64,000 nt of DNA from Buddleja alternifolia. Taxonomy: Eukaryota > Streptophyta > Magnoliopsida > Lamiales > Scrophulariaceae. The stretch lies in contig CM033408.1 in assembly GCA_019426215.1 (NCBI GenBank), positions 5,211,077-5,275,076 of the forward strand, in the 5' to 3' direction. Numbering within the stretch: position 1 is the first letter of the stretch; every line of letters begins with the position of its first letter. The notes under the pieces are model-generated. The model saw only the letters and a program-made list of their open reading frames with translations. It made no database searches and was not told where the DNA came from. This document shows positions 11,102 to 20,655 of the stretch, piece after piece. Made by a program: the position numbers and the translations under genes.

Positions 11102-14100
11102 TCACTGGAACGATGCTTGAAATCCATGTAGGTATTTGACTTCACGGATGAATCCAACTTCAATGAGTTTGTTTACTTCCGTTTCAATTAAAGGGACCAA
11201 CTCGGGTCGAAATCGACGTTGGGCTTGCTTGATAGGACGAGTCCCTTTTCTAATTGATAGATGATGGACTGCTACCTTTGGATCTAGGCCGGGCATTTCT
11301 TTGTACGACCATGCGAATACATCTTTGAACTCATGTAACAACTCAATGTAGGCTTTTTCTTCGTCGACAGTTAGTAAAGCACTTATGTAAATTGGCCTAA
11401 TATTGTTGGCATCACCGAGGTTAATCTCTTTCAATTTGTCGACCGTGGCTTTGACACCTTCTTCAAGTTCAGGTGGTGCCGTCTCTGCGTCTTCTTCTTC
11501 TTCAAAAATATCTTCCTTTCTTGAAGTGATGTGATATGATGACGCCACACTCTCTTTATCGTCCTCATCATAGTACTGGACTTGAGTAAAGACTATAGTT
11601 TGCCATTTAGCTTTCAAGACTTTACCGCATGATATAGTCAAATCAGCGCATCCCATGCGAGACGGTATCAGGCTACGAAGGTTCGTAGTGGCACATGATT
11701 TGTTGACTTTGATAGCGTACTTCGCCCTTTTCAAGACACCCCACCTTCGTCTATCGTTTCTCTTATTGCCATTTTTCATTGGAGGACCAAGTCTTTCAAA
11801 GACAGATATGCGTCGCGTCTTATTTCCTCTTTCGTCAAAGATATACTCTGTTGAGGATAATGCTTCTTCACTCACATAGTTGCTACTAGCTCTTCTTATT
11901 GCGATGCGAATTGGATTTTGGGGGACAAACCCAAGACCGATTCGAGGGGTCTGAATAGCGTGCCCACTTTCTCTAAGCATTATCTGAGTAGCATTGAGTC
12001 CATGAACTTGTTCACCAGAGACTTCTGGAGGGAGTTTTCCCAAAACATAGCCTTCTTTTGGGTTGTATCCTACTTTGGTAAGGAGTTTGTAAGCCTTTGG
12101 ATCGAAGAACTTGTCGGTACGGATTCCTCCATGTTCTTCTTTGGCACCTTCAATTGGGCGGACAAATCCTTTAAGAGGCGGATGAGATGGCTTGTTCATA
12201 TCAAGTCTCGTCATAGGTAGTATCAATTCTTCTAATGACTCATCTTTGACGAGAGGCAATTCAACTTTTGAGTGATTTTCACCGTTGGAATGTAGAGTAT
12301 CATTCGCCTCACCCCTTGTAGTTTGTTGATTTTCTTCTCTTGGCTTCTTATCAAGTGACGCTTCTGCCTTTGTGGTCTTTGGTCCTTCAAGGTAGTATTT
12401 AGCATCGGCGTAATGCGACTCAGCTTCAGTGAAAGGTTTATCATCGGCCAACACCTTTTTTACTATTCCTTCTTGGCAATATTTGAAGCACTGGTGCCAA
12501 GTTGAAGGGACCACACCATTCTCATGCAACCAAGGTCGTCCTAGAAGCATGTTGTAAGAGGTTCTAGCATCTATAACATGGAACAATGCGTTTGACGACA
12601 TATCTCCCATCATTAGCTTCATCCTTATGATACCGACAGCTCTTTGCCCCCCTTGGTTAAAGCCTTGGATCACCAGACGACTACTAGAAAGTTCGTCAAT
12701 AGAAATCCCCAATTTTCTCAACGTATGCAAAGGTAAAATGTTGACCGCAGACCCTCCATCAACCAAAATTCTATTTACCCTTTGCTCATGAGTGTAGCAA
12801 GTGACAAACAATGGCCTATTATGAGGGTTGGATCCAAATAACAGATCTTCATCTGTAAAAGCGATTGTTGACAAACAGTGATCAACAGAAGACCTTACCT
12901 CAGACAAACTATCTTCTTTTGGAGAGTTTTCTTGTTCATGTGTTGCATTACATGAGCGATAGTTAGCATCGTTAAGCTCTTCGCAGGCACTCCATTTGGC
13001 GTCTTTATCTATCATAACCTTAGATGACCCAAACGTGACAGATACGACGTTGGCAGTTACGTTATCTTCTTCAAGAGATATCTTTCCTTGACGAGCCAGC
13101 TGCATCACTTTATCTTTGAATATGAAACAGTCGTGAATTGGGTGCCCCACTAGGCGATGATACTTGCAATATTTAGGATCATCTATACGCCCAGCTTCTT
13201 CTGGTCGTTTCATCGTAGGCAGATCAATGAGATTTGCATTAAGCAAGTCATCAAATATTCCAGAGACATCGGAGTCAAGGAACGGGTATTGTTTTGCTTG
13301 CATTTCTTTCAGAGTTGATCTTCTTTGCACTTTATCTTGCGAAGTATCTCTCTTTCCGTCGTTCTCATCATTTGCCTTGGCTCGCAACTTGATGGGTGTT
13401 GCATTCACTGCCATAGACTCTTTGTTTGGGGCTTTGGAAAATGATTTACCCCCTTTCTTGAATTCTTGTTTCTCTACGACCTTCTGAGGATTCTGGATGG
13501 GTGGTCCCCCAATTCCACTTGATGACATACTCAGTTCCATATCATGTGCTCGAGTAGCTAGTTCTTCAAATGTCTTGGGTTGAATTCCTTGAAGGATGTA
13601 CCGAAGACCCCAATGCATCCCCTGGATGCACATTTCTATGGCTGATGCTTCAGATAAGCGATCCTTGCAATTGAGGCTTAAATTCCTCCAACGATTGATA
13701 TAATCAATAACTGCCTCTTCTTTCCACTGGCGAGAGTTAGTGAGCTCCACCATGCTAACAGTCCTTCGGGTGCTGTAGAAGCGGTTGAGAAATTCATGTT
13801 CCAGCTGTTCCCAATTATCAATTAATCCAGCTTCCAAGTCCGTGTACCAGTCGAATGCATTCCCTTTAAGTGACCGGACGAATTGCTTGACGAGATGGTC
13901 TCCGTAAGTCCCAGCATTATTACATGTTTCAATGAAATGGGCTACGTGTTGCTTTGGGTTGCCCAAACCTTCGAATTGATGGAATTTGGGAGGTTGGTAA
14001 CCATTCGGCATCTTGAGTCTATCGATTCTTTGGGTATATGGCTTCGTGTAAGCCAATGATGACTTGGAACCTCCATCGAGTTTATCCTTGATAGTTCCCA

Positions 14101-14638
14101 TGATAAATTCCTTCAGCTGATCAATGGGGATCAATCCATCTGACGATACCTGAAAATCTTCAATGGGAGATTTCTCATTTCTCTTTGATTGTTGCCTTTC
14201 AGATGCTTCGGCTTCATCGTGGATTTCCGGTTGTTTTTCTTGTGAGCGACTAGCCTCGCTATTATCCATTCTATTCATCAATTTTGAGATTTGAGAATCT
14301 TGTTCTTCCATATGCTTGGCAAATCCCTCGATAATTTTTGTCAAGTTGGCCATTTGTTCTTCCAGAGTTGTAGCATTTGTCATCATAACAGGAGCTATGT
14401 TTGAAGTAAATGAGTAACTTGATGTCGACCGAGGGGAGGTTGGAGGAGATTCATCACCATCGCGTATGTTGCTAAGATGATGCAACTCTTTTTCAACAGA
14501 TCCAAGGAAATGAGTCGACTTAGAAGATGTTTGAAGTCTTTTGGACATGCTCCTCGTCACGACGCCGATACCATTGACCGTAGCACTTGAAGAAATTGAA
14601 GCGGCGATTTGGAACGATGCGTTCTTCGGGGCATTCAT
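11102..14638 (-). CDS. Gypsy Gag-protease-RT polyprotein, copy 2 (truncated by frameshift)
   Basis: An 1178-codon ORF nearly identical to residues 1-1170 of copy 1, with a handful of substitutions (for example D/N and S/C changes). It carries the Gag region, the zinc motif, protease DGGSAVN and the G-patch-like part. A deleted G near 11131 shifts the frame at the start of RT, so the ORF ends in nonsense residues. The start ATG at 14638 is at the same place relative to the primer site as in copy 1. Confidence 0.9.
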   Translation of the reverse strand: MNAPKNASFQIAASISSSATVNGIGVVTRSMSKRLQTSSKSTHFLGSVEKELHHLSNIRDGDESPPTSPRSTSSYSFTSNIAPVMMTNATTLEEQMANLTKIIEGFAKHMEEQDSQISKLMNRMDNSEASRSQEKQPEIHDEAEASERQQSKRNEKSPIEDFQVSSDGLIPIDQLKEFIMGTIKDKLDGGSKSSLAYTKPYTQRIDRLKMPNGYQPPKFHQFEGLGNPKQHVAHFIETCNNAGTYGDHLVKQFVRSLKGNAFDWYTDLEAGLIDNWEQLEHEFLNRFYSTRRTVSMVELTNSRQWKEEAVIDYINRWRNLSLNCKDRLSEASAIEMCIQGMHWGLRYILQGIQPKTFEELATRAHDMELSMSSSGIGGPPIQNPQKVVEKQEFKKGGKSFSKAPNKESMAVNATPIKLRAKANDENDGKRDTSQDKVQRRSTLKEMQAKQYPFLDSDVSGIFDDLLNANLIDLPTMKRPEEAGRIDDPKYCKYHRLVGHPIHDCFIFKDKVMQLARQGKISLEEDNVTANVVSVTFGSSKVMIDKDAKWSACEELNDANYRSCNATHEQENSPKEDSLSEVRSSVDHCLSTIAFTDEDLLFGSNPHNRPLFVTCYTHEQRVNRILVDGGSAVNILPLHTLRKLGISIDELSSSRLVIQGFNQGGQRAVGIIRMKLMMGDMSSNALFHVIDARTSYNMLLGRPWLHENGVVPSTWHQCFKYCQEGIVKKVLADDKPFTEAESHYADAKYYLEGPKTTKAEASLDKKPREENQQTTRGEANDTLHSNGENHSKVELPLVKDESLEELILPMTRLDMNKPSHPPLKGFVRPIEGAKEEHGGIRTDKFFDPKAYKLLTKVGYNPKEGYVLGKLPPEVSGEQVHGLNATQIMLRESGHAIQTPRIGLGFVPQNPIRIAIRRASSNYVSEEALSSTEYIFDERGNKTRRISVFERLGPPMKNGNKRNDRRRWGVLKRAKYAIKVNKSCATTNLRSLIPSRMGCADLTISCGKVLKAKWQTIVFTQVQYYDEDDKESVASSYHITSRKEDIFEEEEDAETAPPELEEGVKATVDKLKEINLGDANNIRPIYISALLTVDEEKAYIELLHEFKDVFAWSYKEMPGLDPKVAVHHLSIRKGTRPIKQAQRRFRPELVPLIETEVNKLIEVGFIREVKYLHGFQASFQ

Positions 14639-14687
14639 TGTGAAACTTTGAACTTTTGATTAAGTGAAGAGATGAGAGGTAGAGATT

Positions 14688-14705
14688 GTCCCACCGGGCG
14701 TGCCA
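14688..14705 (-). promoter_or_regulatory. Candidate primer-binding site, gypsy copy 2
   Basis: Minus-strand TGGCACGCCCGGTGGGAC, five bases inside the LTR end at 14711. It differs by one base from copy 1. Confidence 0.55.
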
Positions 14706-14710
14706 AAATT

Positions 14711-15516
14711 TGTAAACAACAAATTTTAAGTCTGCAATTTAACAAACAAGAAATGTTGTACAAAATATATTTAATTGAATCAAACGATTTAATGAGTACA
14801 AATCTCTAATTATTTATCCTCTGATTCTTCACTTCAAGAACTTTGATTTGAATATTGGAGCAGAAATCGCTTCTTTGATCTTCTCCAATGTGGATTTGAA
14901 TATTTATAACGTTGATGCGAGGGCTCGATAGCTTAATCTCAGATCAAACGATGTAAATGATTTGGGAAAGTTGAAAGCTTCAAGGTTGACTCGTCGCTTT
15001 GATCTTCCTTTAACTTGATTTGAACTTCTATAACGTTTATTCGAGGATTTAGCACCTTAATCTCGAATCAAATGTTATAATTTGATGAATTTTGCTTAGA
15101 ACGCCTTGAAGTTTGCCTTGAACGCCTTCTTGAATTTGAAGAACTTGTAGAGAGAATTTGGGAACTTCTCTTGTCTTCTCTTGCTCAAATGCACTTGTGA
15201 ATTGGTGAATTCGTCCATGAATCCTTGAATTTAAACCCCTATTTATAGTTGTAGGGGTGAAAAACTTTTCCAAAATCACCATTATTTAATTAGCAATCAC
15301 TACCATATTTAAGTGGTTGATTTGATTTAATTATGGTTAAATTGCCACATGGCACCTCATAATTGGCCAATGCAAGAAGTATTTAAATATCAATTATTCA
15401 ATTATCTAATTTAAGGATAAAATTTTATTAAATCCTTAAATAAAAATAAATGAGTTTATTTGATATTAATTTACACGTGTCGCCATTTAATTGGCTACAA
15501 ATTTTATTTGTCTACA
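14711..15516 (-). repeat. Complete 806-bp 5' LTR of gypsy copy 2
   Basis: On the plus strand it runs from TGTAAACAAC to ATTTGTCTACA; the ends are inverted repeats (TGTARACAA) with the usual TG...CA. A TATA box (CTATAAAT, minus strand) is at 15241-15248. Confidence 0.8.
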
Positions 15517-16000
15517 ATGATCTTTCACGTGTAAACTATAGATCATCTAGGATCCCAAATATCTAAATATTTTGGGGTGATGCGTAAAATTATACCAGAA
15601 TTGGCCGACATCGTCCTTGAAGCTGCGACCTTTATCTTTTCACACAGAAAATAGGCTTATTGAGTGGCTTAAAATTGGGCTAATTAAGCAAATAGCATTT
15701 TCTTAGATACTTTTTCACTTCATGAAAAAGTATCTAAGGAAATAGCACTTTGACTTCAGCCATTTTTTTTGACCCAGTCAAAATGCCCAAGACCGTGCAG
15801 AAAATGACACGTGGCAGGTTATTTAAAGTCAAATTTTTGTCCTGGTACATGAATTTTAAATGTTTTTTCAATCAAGTCCTTTTGTTTTCTTTAGCAAAAA
15901 TATAAACCCATGAGAGTAATTATACATATTTAAAAGAAAAGTGAATCCCAATCTGCCTTAAATTTGCATAAATCCTTGATTATTTATGTAATTTGTTTAC
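15517..16000. other. Spacer with a short perfect-looking hairpin
   Basis: No gene is seen. Two inverted arms, 15700-15717 and 15723-15740, pair over 17 of 18 bases around a 5-base loop. The words AAATAGCA flank both arms. The rest is AT-rich. Confidence 0.5.
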
Positions 16001-16216
16001 ATGCCAATTTTCCCTCATATTTTGAACTCTTTTATTGATTGTCTCAATACTTTGAAAAATTTAGACTATAGTAATCCGGAAATAATACTAGAGTTACGAA
16101 ACCAATTAATAATTAGGAGAAATAGTTGGGTTAATACTTATCATAGTTTACCATCCAAATTACGAGATCCCCAAAATTATATTACATACCTTTTAATCTT
16201 GAATTTATTATTTTAG
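16001..16216 (+). CDS. Unassigned ORF upstream of the caulimovirid RT remnant
   Basis: A 71-codon ORF rich in L, I, N and S that I do not recognise. It runs into the RT remnant in another frame (the frames meet near 16186-16216), and the central part of RT with its YxDD box is missing. It may be a displaced piece of the viral polyprotein or chance. Confidence 0.3.
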   Translation: MPIFPHILNSFIDCLNTLKNLDYSNPEIILELRNQLIIRRNSWVNTYHSLPSKLRDPQNYITYLLILNLLF

Positions 16217-16890
16217 GATTGGAAATACGAAATGGAAAAATCACTCTTTAGCCTCATATAGCCCAAAAAATATTAAGTTTTCCTGATAAGCTAGATAACT
16301 TAAAACAAATACAAACATTTCTTGGAATATTAAATTATGCTAGAAAATTTATTCCTAATCTAAGTAAATTAGTAGGACCTTTATACAAGAAAACTAGAAA
16401 GTCAGGACAAAGGAATTTCAACATTGAAGATACTCAGTTAGTAAGAAAAATAAAAGAGGCAGTAAAGCAATTAGGACCCTTAGAATTATCCTTAATAACT
16501 GATTATATTGTTATAGAAGTAGATAGTTCATTTGAAGGATGGAGAGCAATATTAATAACTAAACCTGACAAGTTTTCTCCCAAAACAACTGAAAAAATAT
16601 CTGCATATGCTAGTGGTAATTTTAATAAAAAAAGAAGTAATTGGATTAGTTTAAATTATGAAATAGCAAGAGTAATTAAAGCTATAAATCATTTTAGAAT
16701 TTATTTAAACCATTTACTATAAGAACAGATTGTGAAGCCATAGTACACTTATAAAAAATGAAAATTCTAGATAACAGAATAATCGTCGATGGTTAAATTT
16801 TAGAAATATTATAGAGGAAATGGGTATAAAGTAGAATTTGAACATATAAAAGGGAAAAATAGTAGTATAGTTGATTTGTTAAGTAGGTAA
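16186..16890 (+). pseudogene. Caulimovirid reverse transcriptase (C-terminal part) and RNase H remnant
   Basis: Translation gives LGLEIRNGKITL, then FLGILNYARKFIPNLSKL and VGPLYKKT, the typical connection region of caulimovirid RT. RNase H follows with an EVDSS-type first acidic site, SLNYEIA, RTDCEAI and a terminal VDLLSR before the stop at 16890. There is an in-frame TAG near 16236, another stop near 16720, and frameshifts in the RNase H half. The fingers and palm with the YxDD motif are absent. Confidence 0.8.
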
Positions 16891-16902
16891 TTAACTATAA
16901 TT

Positions 16903-18491
16903 TTGGGAAACCAGAAAGCACGAGAAAAAAGCAACCCACGGCCCAGACCAACATTTTCATTAGCTCTTGCAAGTCCAGCCCAAAGACCTTCAATAAGACC
17001 TAATATCTCTCAAATGATCAACAATAGACCTTCCTTTACAGTAGAAACTCAAAATTCCAATCCAGCAATACAGAGTACTTATCCTAGACCCCGAGTATTC
17101 GGAAAAATTCCCCTTCTAGTCAAACATAACTTCAAACCACCCAGAGATACTCCTTGCATAGCATAAAGTCAAAGCATTTTGCTCAACGCCTTGTGGGAAG
17201 CTCATAATTCTAATAGCAAACTCACAACACTCAATGCCTTATGTTACTATTATGAGAAAGACAATGAAAATTTCCCAGCAGAAGAAGAAACAGTATATCT
17301 TGTTATTAGAGGACAGCCCGTTGGAATTTTTACTGATTATCAGTTAGCGTTACAAAGCATTCAAAAGATAGCTAATGGATACCTAGAGCCGTTTAAACAT
17401 TTTCATGAAGCAATAGCAGCGGCGAGAAGATTGTTAGGCCCAAACTTCTATATTCAGCCCAATTCAGAGAATGCAAAGCCCAAGACACGTTCGGAAAGCA
17501 ACCTATAAGCCCAGATGTCGAACAACTTGAAAGTGATCTTGAAACAATAACTAAACAGTTCACCAACCTAAACAGATTTTATCAAGACCTGTTAGTCTAG
17601 CATGAAACCTTGTTAGCCCATTTAATAAGCCCTAAAAAAAAAGATGTTCCTAAACAGATCCAGAATAAATCTTTCGAAATTTGTCTGTCCAAACCTTTTT
17701 CAATCCTTGTCAAACTGTTTTAGCCTTAGCTGAAGAAATTCAACTTATAGTCCGGGAAAAGCAGAAGAATTTTTTTTACTCAAATGTTAAAAGTAGCTCA
17801 AGCAATCGTCAAGCAACAGATAGAGGGAATCAGGCCCCAAACTCACTTACTACAATGGAAAGGAGAACCCATTCGCCATGAAGGAACATTAAAATTTTAC
17901 ACACTCAAACGTTCACATTGATGCCTCAGTTTTTAGAGAAGGATGGATAGAAGATACTTTCATCAGCATACAAACAGCTTTAGGATTACGGTTTTGTATC
18001 AAGAATTTTTGTATAAGATCCAGCTCAAGTAATACATCTAGGAAGATATTTATCAGACACAGTCAAGTTTCAATTCGACCAAGGAGCAGTTAGTCTTTGA
18101 CTTGATATAGCAGCTATTCCTCCAATTTGGAATAAAATGGGAGTAGAAATAGGACATTCTTTATATCGTTCACGAAAATTATGAAAAATGGGGACCTATA
18201 TCAGAGATGTTCTGGTCATTTCAAGAAGTTATCAATCCTTTAGCATACGAGGAAGAACTCAAGCTAGCCTTAGAAACGAGAAGAAAGAATCAGAGACATT
18301 ACATGATGCCTAATTTCGATGTGTCATCAGATTACAATATTTTTCAAGCCCCTCATCACAACATTTTTATTCCAGCAGGAAGTAAATTTCATTACAAGAT
18401 TACAAACCTAGGGAAGAGAGTTCTAACAAGTTTGGAGTATCACCCAAAATATGATCCAGATCTAGCAGGAAATAGCAGAGATGCATATTGA
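16903..18491 (+). pseudogene. Caulimovirid inclusion-body / transactivator-type protein, broken
   Basis: Three ORF pieces follow RNase H closely: 16903-17166 (P-, R- and S-rich), 17179-17508 and 18207-18491. The middle piece contains VYLVIRGQPVGIF followed by ARRLLGPNFY, the pattern of the viroplasmin domain (PF01693) shared with RNase H1 N termini. The last piece looks like the C-terminal part of the same protein. Between 17509 and 18206 the frame is broken by several stops and shifts. In living viruses this protein forms inclusion bodies and supports translation reinitiation. Confidence 0.7.
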
Positions 18492-19676
18492 GCCAAAGCT
18501 TCAATAATCGACAGTAGGAAGGCAATAATTCAGCAACCGGACAAAAGCAAATAGCAACAACAACACTTAAGAGACAACCAACCTTTAATAATGCATGACC
18601 TTTGTACTTTTTCACTGTTTACTTTTGCCACCTGTGGCATTTCTTTTAGACGCGTAATAGGACACTGTTTGTCCACTTCTAAAATAATTGCAGGTACTGT
18701 ATAGCTTTTACCTGCAACCATATTCAGAATCCAATCTTAGATTTCATTTTAGTTTGTTTCATTTCACGTCCAAGGCATATATAAGAGTCTATCCCCTCAT
18801 TTGTAAAGCTCGCATCTTAACACTCTCCAACCAATACTACTTGGTTGCTAGAGAGTCTCTCAGTCTTCTCTGTAGTAAAATATCTTCTTTGTGTGCAAAA
18901 AATTTCTAGTAAGTTTTTATGCTTTTTTAATATGCATAGTGAGTAGTTTACCTTAGGGACGGGATTCCCTTACTATTTAAAATGTTATAATACTCTCATG
19001 CCAAAAAACTTAAAAAAAAATAAAAAAAATGATGATACATATCGGTCAAGGTCTAACCTTCTACCCTGTTATCATCAAAAAATTGTTTCCGCTGTATATT
19101 TCTTTACTCTGATTCTCTGCTTTGGGAAAAGTTTGCCTAGCCTCTCTGGATTTCTAGGTTGCGAAGTAAACTTTAGGGATAATTCCCCCCTCTTGCAAGC
19201 AATCTGGTATCTCCAAGAAGTGTGGGTTGGAGAGTGTTAAGGTGCGAGCTTTACAAATGAGGGAAGAGGCTCTTATATAGGCCTCGGACGTGAAATGAAA
19301 CAAACTAAAATGAAATCCAAGTTTGGATTCCGAATATGGTTGCAGGTAAAGCTATACAGTGCCTGTAATTATTTTAGAAGTGGACAAACAGTGTCCTATT
19401 ACGCGTCTAAAAGAAATGCCACAGGTGGCAAAAGCAAACAGTGAAAAAGTACAAAAGTCATGCATTATGAAAGGCTGGTTGTCTCTTGAGTGTTGTTATT
19501 GCTATTTGCTTTTGTCCGTTTGCTGAATTATTGCCTTCCTACTGTTGATTATTGAAGCTTTGGCTCAGTATGCATCTCTGCTGGTTCTGCGAGATCTGGA
19601 TCATATTTTGGCTGATACTCCAAACTTGTTAGAACTCTCTTCCCTAGGGTTGTAATCTTGTAATGAAATTTACTTC
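18379..19676. repeat. Large inverted repeat of the viral promoter end
   Basis: 18379-18832 and 19225-19676 are reverse complements of each other with moderate divergence and about 390 bp between them. Both arms include the end of the transactivator-type ORF and the promoter. Confidence 0.85.
18778..18785 (+). promoter_or_regulatory. Caulimovirid pregenomic RNA promoter TATA box
   Basis: TATATAAG followed by a pyrimidine-rich, T-containing start region, placed after the transactivator-type ORF, as in the 35S-type promoter layout. An inverted copy reads on the minus strand near 19275-19283. Confidence 0.6.
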
Positions 19677-19890
19677 TTTGTGTGCAAAATAAAAATAAAA
19701 AAATGATGATATATATCAGTCAAGTTCTAACCTTCTACCCTGTTATCATCAAAAAGTTGTTGCCGCTGTATATTTCTTTTTACTCTGATTTTCTGCTTTG
19801 GAAAAAGTTTGCCTAGCCTCTCTGGATTTCTAGGTTGCGAAGTAAACTTAAGGTATAATTCCCCACCTCTTGCAAGCAATCTGGTATCAG
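18998..19890 (+). repeat. Duplicated viral leader (direct repeat)
   Basis: 18998-19211 and about 19680-19895 are direct copies (shared words include CTAACCTTCTACCCTG and CTAGCCTCTCTGGATTT). The first copy stops within the primer site (TGGTATC then unrelated sequence); the second continues through the whole site. Confidence 0.8.
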
Positions 19891-19902
19891 AGCAGTGTTC
19901 CT
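19891..19902 (+). promoter_or_regulatory. Initiator Met-tRNA primer-binding site of the pararetrovirus
   Basis: TGGTATCAGAGC, the exact complement of the plant initiator tRNA-Met 3' end used by caulimovirids and copia elements, located at the end of the leader. Confidence 0.7.
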
Positions 19903-20655
19903 GAGTTTAAACCACTAAATAAGTTAAGGATATATTCTAAAATTCAAAAGAGTAAGACAGGTATTTCACTTTAGTCCAACATAAATCTTCGTTGATGAAG
20001 CAATCAGATCTTCGAAGCAACCCTTTTACATGAGAATCTTGGAATAGAATGCTTAACTCATTAAGTGATAGGAATTTGGTAACACTGTTCTCATTTTGTT
20101 TCTTTTTGTTACTTTTGTTAAGAAAAAAAAAAATCATTTTAAGAGGACCAAATTTAAAAGTCTCCAAAAATAACTAGACCCATGTGCAATTAAAAAGAAT
20201 TAGTTGGGTGCTATGCTCTTAAATGTTTTCAGTTTGGGTGCTACTTCCTTAATGACCTATGCAAAATAGTGCTATTGGGCTAAACTTCCCCTTAAAATTA
20301 CAAGTTTTGCAAGTCTATTCAGTTGCTTTTTATGGGCTGTCTTAATTCCAAGATTTAGTGGATGTGAAGGCTCAAGCATCTGCACTGACCCCTACTTTAT
20401 GATATTATTAGCATGATGTATGAATGTAGTATGATTGTTCTTATGTTAATCCAAACATCTTAGTGCATACATTGATGTTATATTTGGTAAATTGTATCCT
20501 GATTGAGTCACATGTTGTTTATATAGTCCCGACTGGTATGAATGAATTGGTCATTCAGTTATCCATATTTTGCTTTCGTTTTGAAGGTGATGATTTATAT
20601 ATTAATCAACCATTTTGATGTTCTCATAAGTGTCCACATTCTAACCTTCTTGCAG

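Larger units (their letters stand above)
758..15291. repeat. Tandem direct duplication of a 7.3-kb gypsy segment
   Basis: 758-8040 and 8041-15291 are the same sequence in the same orientation. The join at 8040/8041 links an internal LTR point to a point between integrase and the antisense ORF, so it is not an LTR-to-LTR recombination product. 11132-15291 is nearly identical to the matching part of copy 1, with scattered substitutions. 8041-11131 carries frequent one- and two-base deletions. Confidence 0.85.
8041..15516 (-). mobile_element. Ty3/gypsy LTR retrotransposon copy 2 (complete 5' LTR, 3' end missing)
   Basis: The same family as copy 1. It has a full 5' LTR (14711-15516), primer site (14688-14705) and gag-pol (14638 down to about 8161). 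It stops at 8041, within the spacer after integrase, so it lacks the antisense ORF and the 3' LTR. The base after the LTR end at 15516 begins ATGAT; a TSD cannot be tested because the other end is absent. Confidence 0.85.
16001..19920 (+). mobile_element. Rearranged endogenous pararetrovirus (Caulimoviridae) fragment
   Basis: Remnants in viral order on the plus strand: end of RT with RNase H (16186-16890), a viroplasmin/transactivator-type ORF (about 16903-18491), a pregenomic RNA promoter (TATATAAG at 18778), a leader, and a Met-tRNA primer site (about 19891). No LTRs are present. The promoter end is repeated in inverted orientation and the leader is duplicated. A separate viroplasmin ORF next to RT fits genera such as Cavemovirus, Solendovirus, Caulimovirus or Soymovirus; I cannot choose between them. 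Several stops and frameshifts make it inactive as it stands. Confidence 0.8.

Noticed and set aside
7461..15516. Tandem gypsy copies produced by LTR-LTR recombination
   Set aside because: The junction at 8040/8041 joins an internal LTR position to a non-LTR internal position, so shared-LTR recombination does not explain it.
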